A DNA stretch of 64,000 bases from Turritopsis dohrnii (GCA_027922465.2 BQMF02000101.1:930001-994000), one strand, 5' to 3'; counted from the stretch's first letter, positions 35,459-46,508 are shown. The notes: generated by a model from the sequence alone, not told the origin. Translations and numbers: made by a program.

Positions 35459-36700
35459 TGTGACCGTCCACGGGAAAAAACTAACAATGGAATTATAGAT
35501 TGTAGATTATAGATAAGAAAACAATAGAAATTATAGATAAATCTAATCTATAATCTATAATTATCTATAATTATAGATTATCGATTATAGATTATCGATT
35601 ATAGATTATCGATTATAGATTATCGATTATAGATTAATCTATAATCTACAATCTAATTTATAGGTTATAGATTCTATCTAAACTATAACCTATGTCATCA
35701 ATAGGCAAAATTCAAAAGCCCTTAGTTCTGCTTCGCGGTAAAGAGAGTCATGTCATGGGAACATAATATACGCCATATTATAATATGTACGTATAGGTAT
35801 ACAGTTATCCGCGCCCTATATGTGGTGTAATTTAAATGCTACTTCGGCCAGGCCTCTTGGAGAAACGTCTTGTTTACTATAAGAGTGGTCATTTGTGTTA
35901 GTAATAGAATGCTCTTTAATCCAATGTTTGGCGGTCATTTGTGACATGTTACATAACAAAAGTTCAAAACGTTGTACGATTATGTCGCAAGCATAGCATA
36001 CTATTAAGTATTAAGGAAGAGTGAGAAGAAGCTATTCTTCAAGGCGTAAAGGTTAATCAAAAAGTGATTAAAACTTCTCGTTATTCTCCGTTTGATTATT
36101 AAACTTATCTTTCTCTACCTTATCCACTTTCTTGATGTTTATGAACAAACATGTTTTAAAAAATCTTTTTCTGGTGGCATCAGTTGAATAATAAAAATAG
36201 ACTTGGCCACCTGGTTCACATTCACTGACAAGACAGTTTGTTGAAAACCAAATTAAAATGAATGCTTCAAGTAGAAACCATCCGATTGTATTCAAGAGTA
36301 TTTTGTTACTCACTTGAGAATAAAGTCTTCGAAGCGGATGTTCGAAGTGTTGCACAATGCATACAAACACCAGTTACGTACATGTGCATATCTTTTTCTT
36401 CCATTCCAAACAAGAAACATAACATGATAAATAATTAATGACCTTTTTACACAACAATATTTTGTGAATTGTTCGAGTGAATTTGTGAAGCAAATAATCA
36501 TGAATAGGTTATAGATTCTATGGTAACATATAATCTAAAGTGTCATGGTCAATCTTTTAAAATAAAAAAATTTCCGCTTTGTAGTCATCAGAACGTAAAT
36601 CCATTATCTAATCCGTATGGAGGGTGTACTGATATCCGATCCCTATTCTGCCGTGAAGATGTAAAAAGATTATCTCATTGGCCTTGAGTGGGGTGAGTGA
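35459..36700. mobile_element. Family A element, copy 3 (3' truncated)
   Basis: Starts TGTGACCGTCCACGGGAAAA, then ACTAACAATG and a 200-bp ATAGATTATCGAT array. The unique part, 35680-36520, is the near-exact reverse complement of 9500-8690; the 100-codon frames (here 36370-36068, minus) differ by a single residue (P to L). It includes a divergent 105-bp core (ACCTGGTTCACATTCAC to TAGAAACCATCCG, about 36207-36290). It fades near 36700 with no right terminus. Confidence 0.8.
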
Positions 36701-36770
36701 TTTCAAAAAAAAAAAAGACGTGTTGGCGGTTGAGGGATATCCAAGGGTGCGTGATTGAACCTGACACAAA

Positions 36771-36935
36771 CCGTCAACAAGGACAGTTTCTTAATCTGAA
36801 TGTCTGTGAACAAGAACAGCATATTAATGTTATCGGCTGTCAACAAGGACAAACTCTAAATTGTTTGGCTGTCAACAAGGACAATTATTGAGAACAAAAA
36901 GCTGTCAACAAGGACAGGGCTGTCAACAAAGACAG
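36771..36935. repeat. Six regularly spaced CTGTCAACAAGGACAG units
   Basis: Copies start at 36771, 36804, 36837, 36869, 36902 and 36920, so spacing is 33, 33, 32, 33 and 18 bp. The 16-mer has arms CTGTC/GACAG around a 6-bp loop; the 16-17-bp spacers differ from each other. In one plus frame (36697-36891) the period gives an 11-residue repeat (QQGQFLNLNV, EQEQHINVIG, QQGQTLNCL), so a degenerate protein or minisatellite repeat is the simpler reading. It lies next to the 3' end of DIRS-2. Confidence 0.85.
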
Positions 36936-36989
36936 TTCTTTCTAATAAAGGCAAATTGACAAAATCTAGATCTATTCACAAACCATCCA

Positions 36990-37975
36990 AACAGATGTCA
37001 AAGAACTAGACAAACATAACTGTTGTGATAAGGAACGAATAGAATCGTCTCCAAAACGCAAGTAACAATGGTAAGCATCGCTGAACCAACGTCATAAAAT
37101 TTGTATCCCACTATCCGGTACTCCCGATGAGGCTGCAGAAGAAGCACCACCAATCCTGAAAGAATGAGTACTTACACCGGGTACGTCAGGCAAACATCTT
37201 GAAAGGAGAGTAACGATGTCACTACGTGTGAGAAAACGTCCATTTTGAAGTGTAAATAATGGAAAACGATGATCATGGTGTAAACTCAAGAAATCCAACA
37301 TACAGCGAACTGGACAAACAATGTTGTTGGTTGCACCAATTCTAACGACAGACACAGCGCAAAACAGGTCAGTTTTAGATGCGCAAAGGTGAATAGCCAT
37401 GATCGATTGATCAACATTAAACAAAAAGTCAGATACTAATAACGTATGATCCGGACCATACATAACCGGCAAAGTGCACGTAAATTCAAAGCATCATAGG
37501 AGTACGAAAAAGGCCAACGCTGAAGCCGCTTTGAGCAAGCGACAGTCGTAGTTAGAATACTGTAATAACTGTAATCAAGAGTGGATGATGCAAAGGTGAC
37601 AAAAAGTAATAGGGTGACGCGGGGGCCTAGAATAATCTGGACCCTGAACTCGTCTTATCCCCCAAAGTGTATAGAATAGTTATGAAAATACTGACAGTTG
37701 GCAAGGAAAACCAGACATAACTGAATGAAACTGAATGCCAGCCAAATAAGTACGAGTAGTGGCGAATGATACCCGAGAGCCCAGAGATGATACGAAGATC
37801 AGACCATCCTCTTGAACTGGGAATAGCGAAAGACCATTGCTATAGCAAAAACGCTGGTAATTCCGTTAAGTGGTGTTGTACATGGACATTGTTGATGGAG
37901 CCAAAGCGTGCAACTGTTAAAAGACTACTGAACCGGTAGGATGGACCACACCAGAGGATTGACTTTGGTAGGCTG
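36990..37975 (-). pseudogene. DIRS-2 tyrosine recombinase
   Basis: Minus strand: LWGIRRVQGPDYSRPPRHPI (about 37680-37620) and RLLKAASALAFF match the N-terminal domain in DIRS-1; then the open frame 37472-37092 (126 codons) carries the catalytic domain: VRIGATNNIVCPVRCML, FPLFTLQNGRFLTRSDI and THSFRIGGASSAASSGV, where HSFRIGGA is the box II H-x-x-R. One TGA replaces the expected glycine after GIQIL, after which RWFSDAYHCYLR resumes in frame, giving the region of the catalytic tyrosine. So the catalytic half is broken only by that stop and the N-terminal half by frameshifts. In DIRS elements this enzyme inserts a circular cDNA. Confidence 0.8.
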
Positions 37976-38059
37976 AGTATCCGCCTTGGGGCACACTGCT
38001 CCAAAACGCCTCACCTGGGAACGTGAAAGAAAGTCAGCTGTAGCATTAAAGTGACCTGG

Positions 38060-39487
38060 CACATGCTACAATAATATATTAACATTCAAACGAGCTGAAA
38101 ACAAAAATAAAAACCTAACAAGCATCATAATGACTGGATCCCTGCAAGAACCGGACCTCCAAACGTGAATGATCGCTAAATTGTCTGTAAAGATAACAAT
38201 TTGCAAATTCTGCCATCGGGAACCCCAAGTAACAACTGCTGTGACAATGGCAAAGAGTTCCTGGACATTAATGTGATACCTGAGAAAGTCCAAGTCTCAC
38301 TAAACCAATGGGGACCCCAATAAAAACCACTACCCGAAGCATCAGTGTATAAGGACATGGCCACTGAAGTAATAGGCTCCGATTGAAAAAGGCAGACACC
38401 ATTCCAAGACAGCAAAAAATGGATCCACCACTGGATATCAGCCCGAGCTTCCGCATTTAAATAAATATCGTGACTGAGATGATACCGAAGTAGATAAGTC
38501 GATCAGCCTACATAAGAAAATTCTACCTGGCTTAACAACTTTGGCTGCAAATGATAAAGAACCAATTAAAGACAGTAGTTCCTGTTTAGTACATTTGCAT
38601 CGGCTCCTCCATCCAATTAGCATGGTGTGAAGGTCCTCAAACTTATCTACAGGTAATCGAATGGTACAGGTTGGGCCGACGGTTTTCTCTGTAGCTAAAG
38701 GAACGCCCAGTTCCGAACATATCGAATGCATAACAGCCATGTCCTCTGCCACTTGACACTCCATCAAGTCATAAATTAGACAATCATCAAGATAATGCAT
38801 CATTTGCTGAATGCCACCAACGAAAATGAAAATCCAACATAGTAATTCCGCGAATTGATTAAAAATGAAAGGAGACGAACGACTCCCAAAAGGCAAATGA
38901 GTGTCAACAAAATACTGACCTTCCCACCAGTAACCTAACAGGCCCCACTGAGCAGGACGAACAGGACACAAATGAAAAGCATGTTTAATATCCAATTTAG
39001 CCAAATAACAACCTGAACCTAACTGATAAATCATAAGTATAGCGTCGTCAAAACTAGAATACTTAACCGAAAAATCTGACTTATCGATACCTTCATTGAC
39101 TGAAATGGAACAATGGAAAGGCTCCAATGGTAGAGACAAAAAGGGGCCTGCAGTATGTCCTTTATTGATCTCTCTTGCTAAGGCCTCCCAAACTGGTAAA
39201 GGATAATTCCAAGCCGACAATAAATTCTTAGCTCTAGTAGTTAAAATAAGGCCAGAAAACCCAATATCAAAACCGTAACAAAAACCGTCCAAAACAAAGG
39301 ACACAACAGCTCTATCAGGATGATCCTGCAAAGCCAATTCCAATCTGGAAATATTAACCGAAGAAACAACTGAGGAAGGCAACACATTAGGATGAAAAAT
39401 TATGCTCGCTGGTGCATTTGCGAGGCTGGATGGGGATCTAAACAGATCCGACAGCAATGCATGAAACGACACCTGGTGTTGGTGCAA
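38060..39487 (-). pseudogene. DIRS-2 reverse transcriptase / RNase H
   Basis: The 349-codon frame 39487-38438 contains KLDIKHAFHLCP (about 164-175), FGSRSSPFIFNQFAELL (200-216) and HYLDDC with LDD at 233-235, then ELGVPLATEKTVGP. A deletion relative to DIRS-1 removes the YLGIEVD segment that should follow. It ends in a frameshift (SSQSRYLFKCGSSG); RNase H continues in overlapping frames 38456-38066 (SLYTDASGS, then VIFTDNLAIIHVWRSGS). Unlike DIRS-1 the TDN aspartate is kept. Order gag, RT, RNase H, recombinase on one strand is that of DIRS elements. Inactive through deletion and frameshifts. Confidence 0.9.
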
Positions 39488-40536
39488 TGCCCATCTGCGT
39501 TATGAAACCGACAGGATGTAAGATGGAGCCTGAATTAGAAATAGTGGTCTGAGACAACCGCAATGGACAGCTAGATGCCATGTGCCCTACACCCCTACAC
39601 GCAAAACAGACAACAAGCGCAGGGGCACCTCTCAGATGCCAATTGTACAGATCATCATCAATATGATTCCATGACAAAGGAGCATTGTATGCCATCTGGA
39701 AACGGAAAAACCTACCGTAAGTGTGCCAAGCTTGAAAATTAAATTGGGTGGCAAAATCACAGATGATAGCCTCATAATGTAACAACTCGCACACACGATC
39801 AGGAAAGACGTGGCCATGACAATGAATAAAATTTTTCCAAGCAACCATCCACGAGGAAAAATCAGAAACCTGTGGTCGACTCGACTGACACGGCACCGGA
39901 GACACCGATGGAGATGAACCCCCCGAGAACTGGAATGTGTATTCTTCTGTCTAGACCACTGAGAAGAAGGTAACAAAATGATCAAAATTAATAAACTCAC
40001 CATTCCTTATGCAGTTAATGACAGCCTGAGGCAGCGCTGGAACATTGGGTGATCGAAACGCAGACGGGCGACTGGCAACACTCTGTGACGCGCGAGGAAG
40101 CGTGGTAGCACAAGGCACCGGCAGAGAACCTGAACCTAGACCAATGTTACTGAAATAAGTAGTCGAACCAGATATAAAATTAGCTGGTAAAATTAGCAGA
40201 AGAACTGGTTGTCGTCAACACAAGCAAATGGTAAAATTGGCATAGACGCCTGGCCAGCACCTGCCCACACAGTGTGGAACCGGTATCCACAATATTTAAG
40301 GCATTGCACGAAAGCTGCAAAGAGCTTTGTGATAATTGTAACCAGTCCTGTAAAGAACGTTGTTCTGCATCGTCTGTTGTTCTGGAAGTCCTAGTGCGAC
40401 ATTGAGGTCGTGTTTTGACAGCGAAAGCCCAAGTACAAAAAAACAAAATGGCGACATGGTGACGTCCAAAGTTACCAATAAACAACAAACTACTGCTGCT
40501 AAAACAATTCCACACGCTCTCCAACTTGAGCACCAA
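39438..40536 (-). pseudogene. DIRS-2 gag-like protein
   Basis: Segments in minus frames: 40536-40180 with LQDWLQLSQSSLQL and ALNIVDTGST (matching DIRS-1), then 39905-39438 with VSDFSSWMVAWKNFIHC, LLHYEAIICDFATQFN and a CCHC knuckle (CFACRGVGHMASSC). The two are separated by a Ser/Thr-rich linker with frameshifts. The opening hydrophobic residues are probably leader DNA read in frame. The intact middle segment shows what is broken in DIRS-1. Confidence 0.75.
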
Positions 40537-41199
40537 TATTAATTTGCAAATTTAACACAAAAAACGACAGATATCAGCAGATAAAAGAATAATACAATCT
40601 CAAATTAAAAACCTTCACAAAAACGTGACTGCACGGCGAAGGAATAGCAATAATAACTGCCGACGTCCAAAACTGCCAGCGACAAAATGGATATCACCAA
40701 GCAAAGTCGATAAAGAGATTGCTGCGCGCCTGCTAACCGTATGCGATCAAAAATATAAACGACGCTGAGTCCCCGGTTAACTAGCTTAAGTAAACTTAAC
40801 AGACTTTAAAATGGCCTCAAGTAAGATGGTTGACAAGTTGTGGAACGCGAACTCGGAATTGGTTGAGACAAGCGAACATCAAGATGAGGCCTAAGAAATT
40901 ATTTAACAGTTTTCAGTTTGGTTCAAAATTATTTACTTCCGACGTAACTTTACAATTTCGCCAAATACACCGGCATTTCTGTCGGCATTTGCAGAATGCC
41001 GACGCGAATTAAAAAGGCTGCACTTTCACTAAATGAAGATTTGGGTGATTGGCTGTCACATGACCTAATTTGTACAATCAACAGCAGAGGCCCTATGATC
41101 TATCGAGGTCAAACCGCCGAAAATTTCAGCTAAAGGCGCAGTTCATAGGCGCCACCACAGCGAACGATGTGGAAACCAGCCTTTAGTTTCGTCTTTCTA
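40537..41199. other. DIRS-2 5' end, then unassigned DNA
   Basis: GTTAACTAGCTTAAGTAAAC at 40778 onward matches DIRS-1 at 22618 and marks the 5' edge of the element near 40800. From there to 41199 no gene is seen; CGGCATTTCTGTCGGCATTTG at about 40973 is a short tandem duplication. Confidence 0.55.
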
Positions 41200-41739
41200 G
41201 CTAAATAGCTGCCAAAGTAACTCCTCACGGACTATGAGCGAAAATGATTATTGTGTTCAATACGATCTTCTTTTAAGAATTTTAAGAATTAAATATCGTT
41301 TTTTAGGTTCTTTTCAACCTGCAAAACGTTTTTTAAACAATAAAATGTCTTCAAAGATAAAATGCTTTCAACGATAAAACGTTTAAATGTTTTTAATGTT
41401 ACTGCATAAAACATTTTATTAAACGTTTAATCGTTTTCTCTTTCAAATTCTTTTGAAACGTTTTTTTAACAATAAAATGTCTTCAAAGATAAAACATTTT
41501 CAATGATAAAACATTTAAATGCTTTCAACGATAAAACGTTTAAATGTTTTTAATGTTACTGCATAAAACATTTTATTAAACGTTTAATCGTTTTCTCTTT
41601 CGAATTCTTTTGAAATATTTTTGATACACGCTTTTATAAAAATATTTTCTAACATTTTTTTGTATTGTTTTTGCAACGTTAAAATGTTTTTTTGAAAAAC
41701 ATTTTATCATTGGTTATCAAAATCCCCTGTACAGTCACC
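41200..41739. mobile_element. Family F right-end copy
   Basis: Starts with the segment shared with 360-490, continues with a long AAACGTTT/AAACATTTTA array containing internal duplications (ATAAAATGTCTTCAAAGATA twice), and ends GGTTATCAAAATCCCCTGTA then CAGTCAC, which read inverted gives GTGACTGTACAGGGGATTTT, close to the F and E termini. No left TGTGAC end is present. Confidence 0.7.
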
Positions 41740-41880
41740 TATCTTAATGAAGATTAAGATTTTGAGTAAATAGCCCTGGTTTTGTTCTATATGTTCTTCA
41801 AAGGTCGCCTGCAACATTTACATACCTTCATTTCATCAATTTTCATGCCCACTTTATGTGCAACAGACTGTGCCAAAATT
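41740..41880. other. Short unassigned spacer
   Basis: No feature seen between the F end and the next MITE. Confidence 0.5.
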
Positions 41881-41885
41881 AAAAG

Positions 41886-42262
41886 CAGTCTTGTCATTTT
41901 ATGGTGATGATCGCACACGCACCCGCCTGAATCACACGCCTCAATCACTTAACTTGCACGCGCAAAATTTAATTTTTTTGGATTGAATGAAATTCTTTTC
42001 ATATCTTTAACAATTTTGTAAATATCCTGCATTATACTTATTATACCCACTAATTTGTTGTCAATTGAGCACAAACGTTGAGCATGCTTATATGAGTATC
42101 TACGTGTGCAGGTCTTAACTAACTCAAGGAGCATTATAACGAGCGTTAGCGCCATCGCGCCTTATAATGACAAGACTGAGAGCCGCCCGCCTGAACTATG
42201 AAATAACCTTTTTGCGGGTGCAATCAATCGCACACCTGCCAATTTTTTCATTGACAAGACTG
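41886..42262. mobile_element. Short hAT-like MITE, CAGTCTTGTCA ends
   Basis: Ends CAGTCTTGTCA and inverted TGACAAGACTG, with AAAAG on both sides (41881-41885, 42263-42267). Subterminal GATCGCACACGCACCCGCC and GCAATCAATCGCACACCTG relate it to family B, of which it is a 377-bp variant. A further internal copy of the end (ATGACAAGACTG at 42167) suggests a rearranged right side. Confidence 0.8.
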
Positions 42263-42552
42263 AAAAGGTGCATGAAATAGTGAAATTGCTATAATATAAA
42301 CTTATACAGACTTTGTAGCCTTTCCAAGAGGTCAGGGGTAAATGAACAAAGAATACGATAACAATCAAAGTCAATTTAATGTTTATAAATGGACAAGAGA
42401 TGTAATTAGTATATAAAATCGCTCAGTCTTATGTTTTGCATTTATGGTAAAACTTGTATACTACCGACATCCTGGGTTTCTGGTATCACCTGGGTTTTTG
42501 TTTATGGAACAGCTTCTTCAGATGGAAAAAGACTTAACATATCTCTGACAGA
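42263..42552. other. Unassigned
   Basis: No gene recognised. Confidence 0.4.
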
Positions 42553-43000
42553 TGTGACATGCAAAGCGAAAAAGGGACTATTTGTCAGACAATTACGCCT
42601 GTTTGCTGTAATGAATTCTGACTAGGCGTAATTTCCAAAATAACTCAGAGTAAAATTACGCCGTATGGAAAACAAGCCATTGCAATTTTTCTTACGATAG
42701 CATAAGACGTTAAGTGAAAGACATTTAGTGTAAGAAATAGCTAATGAATTATTTTATATAATACCTGTCTTATAAGAAAGTAATAAAACTTACTTTTTCT
42801 GCACTTATTGTTTTGGTCATGTAGACAAGGAAGTTAAGATTGAGAGAGTCAAGCTTTGCATTGGTGCCCCCCCCCTAAAATTAAGGACAAGGAACTTATT
42901 TCCAGGAATATGGGTGAATCATAGCTTTTAAAAAAATTTATAACTTTATATTCTTTATTCTATATTTTTCTTACGGCGTGAGAAATGTACTTTTACTCTA
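42553..43000. mobile_element. Family D deletion derivative
   Basis: Starts TGTGACATGCAAAGCGAAAA, keeps the left GCGTAA part in mutated form, then jumps to the segment GTAGACAAGGAAGTTAAGAT..CTTTGCATTGG and a decayed CTTACGGCGTGAG. The right terminus is absent. More diverged than the other D copies, hence older. Confidence 0.75.
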
Positions 43001-43074
43001 GGCGCTGGGGCAACTTTCGTATACAAGTCATTGCATACAGCTGAGGACTTTTAATGTTTTATAGGATCTGGAGA

Positions 43075-43235
43075 TTCAAAAAAAGTTGGAGCCCTTCTCT
43101 GGGGCGTGGTGGTTCACCCTAAAAATGCCCGCAACAGCGTGAAAAAATGTTGTTTGAAATAGGGTCATTATATACCAATCAAGGTGAAATTACCTTATGG
43201 GTGAAAAAATGAAGTCTTTAAAAGTTATAAGCATT
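43075..43235 (+). repeat. Repeat M, copy 1
   Basis: GTTGGAGCCCTTCTCTGGGG..GGGTGAAAAAATGAAGTCTTTAAA matches the reverse complement of 53965-54130 with differences (GGGTCAT(T)ATA, CACCCTAAAAA). No termini are fixed. Confidence 0.65.
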
Positions 43236-43983
43236 TTAAGTTTTGGCATGAGAAGGAGGTCCAGAGGTACCAGGTGAAAAATATTGATTTAAGGCTAAAT
43301 ATCTTACATAAAGATTGCATGGTTTTGAAAGAAGTCTCATTTAAAGATAATCAACGAAGCTAAAAGAAGCTAGGATCCTCATTTTTAAAAACTGCTGACT
43401 TGCAAATTTTACCGTGATTTCACTCACTAAAATCATATTAATATCTACAACAAGGAATCCTTTGTCATTAGTTAAACCAGAGATGGCTGGGAGAAAGATA
43501 GAAAAAATCAAAATAAACTAAATAGCGGACGAGGACCGGACCGCTTCTCCCATAAGAAAGAAGAAAAAGGTCTCAGCAAAAAAATATAGAATACACGTGG
43601 GTGAAGGTGACGAGGCTTGTGCTTTAACAGAGCGCTTTCTGTTTTTTAAAGACTCGATGAGCTTCCCTAACACATTGTCATGTTTAAAATTTAGAGAGGC
43701 TAGAAATAATATGACTAAAATCATTCTTTATACGATTTACTGTCCGTGTTTAGATATGGATATGTTGCAGGGTGACATAGATTGTTTTATATATGTATCT
43801 TGCTGTAACACTTTCATAAGTTCTTATTCCAAAATGAGAAAAAGTATAGAGAAGAAGGAGAGAGTGCTCTTCTCGTCTGGGTCCTGTGTCTTCATTTTTT
43901 TTTAAATTAGGGGAAACATGTTTATGAATAGTCGCGAAAAATCAAAGCAATCTATGCCAACTACCTGCTCCTTTAAGAAAATA
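43236..43983. other. Unassigned
   Basis: The 102-codon plus frame 43597-43905 and the 68-codon minus frame overlap each other; neither resembles a known family. Nothing else is supported. Confidence 0.4.
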
Positions 43984-44470
43984 TTCTTAAAGGGATTCCT
44001 GCATCCAAAACGATATTTCAGGGGATGATAGAACTCACAAAGTTGTTTAAGAACTCTTTTTACAGTTTTCGGAAATTTTGCTTCCTTCTTGGGCAGATAT
44101 TTCAATTTAAAAATGTTCAAATTATGTAACGCATAATTATGATGTAATAAGATAGTATTTTATAACTTCTGAATTAGTAAATATTGTGACTTCATTCTTC
44201 TATAAATCAACTCAGAGTGGAAGCCTCTACTTCATAGTAACTTACAAAGATGTAATATTAATCACATCTAAAGTTATTGCAATGAAAAGTGTTAGTTACT
44301 ATCTTATTACATCATTGCATAAATTAAATATAAGATTTAAAAAACGAAATATCTCAAAAACTATAAATAATTATGAAATACTGAAAAGAGACTTGTTAAA
44401 CAACTTTTTGAGCTCTCTCATATTTGTAAAATATCATTTTGGACGCAGGAATCCCTTCAATAGATTTTAC
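43984..44470. mobile_element. Foldback element (~490 bp hairpin)
   Basis: The left arm, AAGGGATTCCTGCATCCAAA..AAAGTTGTTTAA, and the reverse complement of the right arm, AAGGGATTCCTGCGTCCAAA..AAAGTTGTTTAA, pair with mismatches nearly to the centre: ATGATGTAATAAGATAGTA at about 44140 pairs with TACTATCTTATTACATCAT at about 44297. No coding content. The flanking duplication is not clear. Confidence 0.7.
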
Positions 44471-44632
44471 CCTATTCCCTGTGTTACACTATCTTTTATT
44501 TAAAAATTGACAACGGAATACTGAAGAGCCTCCCTCAAGCTAACACAGGCAGTACATAGGTTGGAGAACAATGTAGATTTTTTTCTTTTTGTCTTATATT
44601 TCATTTCACGGTACCTATATTATATTTATATA
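44471..44632. other. Unassigned spacer
   Basis: No feature seen. Confidence 0.4.
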
Positions 44633-45000
44633 TGTGACAGTTTGAGAGAAAATCATAAGTGATATTACTGATAAATTAATCAGTAATTTATCAGAAGTTT
44701 ATCAGTAATAATCAGTAATACTGATAAATAATCAGTAATTCGTTCGATTTATCAGCAATTTGTCCCATGAATTAGTAATTCATTCGATTTATCAGTAATT
44801 TCTTCGATGAATCAGCAATACTGATAAATTACTGATTCTTCATCAGTATTTACCAATCAGTGATACTGATTCATCAAACAAATTACTGGTAAATCGAGCG
44901 AATTACTGATTCATCGAAATCTATTGTTTTCTAATCAGTAATTTACTGATAAATTTATCAGAAATTGTCACTTGTTATGATTTTCCCTCAAACCGTCACA
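44633..45000. mobile_element. Family G element (CTGATAAATTACTGAT palindromes)
   Basis: Ends TGTGACAGTTTGAGAGAAAA and, inverted, TGTGACGGTTTGAGGGAAAA, then TCATAA. TA on both sides (44631-44632, 45001-45002). The 370-bp body is almost only CAGTAATTTATCAG-type words that can pair. It shares the TGTGAC start and 2-bp duplication with families A, D and E but has its own palindrome. Confidence 0.88.
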
Positions 45001-45002
45001 TA

Positions 45003-45152
45003 TGTGACATGGAAAGCGAAAAGGGACCATTTGCCAGAAAATTACGCCTGTTTGCCGTAATAAATTCTGCTGACTAGGCGTAATTTCCATATTAATTCAC
45101 ATTAAAATTACGCCGTAAGGAAGACAAGCCATTGCAATTTTTCTTACACTAG

Positions 45153-45183
<31 letters not shown>

Positions 45184-45552
45184 TAGCCGTAAGAAAAATT
45201 ACGCTTAGTCAGCGTAATTTTTAGAATTCTTACGGCGTAAGGGCGTAAGCGGTAAGAAAAACTTTAAAGTTCTCACGCTAGCGTAAGAAGAATTACGCTT
45301 ACGTAAGGGTAATTTTTAATAAAATAAATTTTACATCAAGTACGATACATTTTTTTGGAAAGATTATTATTTATTTTATATGATCACGAGTTTTCATGAT
45401 CTTTCATGTACACAAATTAGCCGCTAATACCACGTTTTTGGAAAATAAATAGACTTCGCAGTCACTTCCTGAAAAAAAAGTTTCAGCAATAAAACACAAG
45501 TCCATAAAACGATTATTTCTTGTGATCATTATTCATAATATGAGTTTTATGT
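45003..45552. mobile_element. Family D element, copy 3 (left part)
   Basis: Starts TGTGACATGGAAAGCGAAAA two bases after the family G end, carries the GCGTAA arrays and then AGTTTCAGCAATAAAACAC..CATAATATGAGTTTTA as in copies 1 and 5, and stops matching near 45552. The rest is deleted. Confidence 0.85.
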
Positions 45553-46003
45553 AAATAGTGTGGTAAACTTTTACTTTAATCATCTTCTACTTATAAAGTC
45601 ATGCCATAAAATAATATTCATTTAATAAATGTTTTTGACTGTATCTTGAATATGTTTATCTTTTATTCAACCTTCGCCATGTTTCTTCTCTAGTTTTTGA
45701 ATTCTAAAAAACACGCGATTGAGAAATTGAACAGCGGTTAAATATGCTAAATATGCAGATGACGTAACAATTTGGATTCACAAGACCAGCCTGTAGTAAA
45801 AACTTAACTCACGATTTTAAAATCTTTCCACCCCTGGACATTTATGTATTTTTCGAGAAAATAGTAGGGTTTTATAAAAGAGGAACAAATATTTTTTCTC
45901 TTTTACGTAATTTAATCGCGATATTTTCGAAATAATCATACACAAGTTACTCTATAACACAACCTGAAAAATTAATTGATCAACGGATGAGTAACATTTC
46001 GAT

Positions 46004-46508
46004 ATGGCTGAGAATAATAGAAAAGTAGTTGGTTTTCAATATGAACCATTTTTGTCTGAAATGGGTTAGATTACGATAGCTGTTCAAGTAGCAGCGAAGA
46101 TAATACAACGGACGAAAATGTCAGTAGGGTGGGAGCACAGGTAACTGATTGGTGTTGTTACCAAAAAGGGACCAAGTTCCCAACAGGTAAAGAATGTGTA
46201 TTATGGATTTTAGAGTGGCGCCGACCGTAAAACCATTATAACGAAAAAACGATTTTGATTTTCTTAGCTCCTACCGATATGCAGCTTACCGCCTTACTTG
46301 GTTTATTCATTCAAGAATTGGCAAGGGTGTAAGAAAAATCATCCCGTCCTGTGTCATCAAAGCCATAAGGGACAAATTTCCCGAAGAAAATGGCGTGTAC
46401 ACTGGCTTTGTGAGAGAAGGCAATGTTACTGAAGTTGATGCCTGTTGGGGAAGCATAAAGATTAGTTTTGAAGCTTCAGCCTTTTGTATTTTTCTGAATT
46501 TTCAATGA
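46004..46508 (+). pseudogene. P2X7 C-terminal-like zinc domain protein
   Basis: From ATG at 46004: MAENNRKVVGFQYEPFLSEM, then in a shifted frame an acidic stretch (DYDSCSSSSEDNTTDEN) and VGAQVTDWCCYQKGTKFPTGKECV, then after a likely short intron (about 46225-46271, GTAAAA..TTCTTAG) the strongly conserved part YRYAAYRLLTWFIHSRIGKG and KIIPSCVIKAIRDKFP..GVYTGFV (to about 46420). This layout, FxYEP, acidic linker, WC..C, then AYRxxTxWxxxxIGxGxRxxIPSC, is that of the P2X7-receptor C-terminal ballast domain family expanded in cnidarians. Some cysteines of the zinc site are missing in the middle. One frame change near 46063 suggests a decayed copy, or an unrecognised splice. It converges on the THAP remnant. 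Confidence 0.7.

Noticed and set aside
36771..36935. CRISPR array
   Set aside because: The spacing looks CRISPR-like, but the units are degenerate, the host is eukaryotic, no cas-like gene is near, and the phase matches an 11-codon repeat.
13105..42262. Family B elements driven by the hAT at 56.6-60.8 kb
   Set aside because: They share CAGG starts and 5-bp duplications, but bases beyond differ (CAGGCCTGGTCG against CAGGGGCTAATA), so a direct link is not supported.
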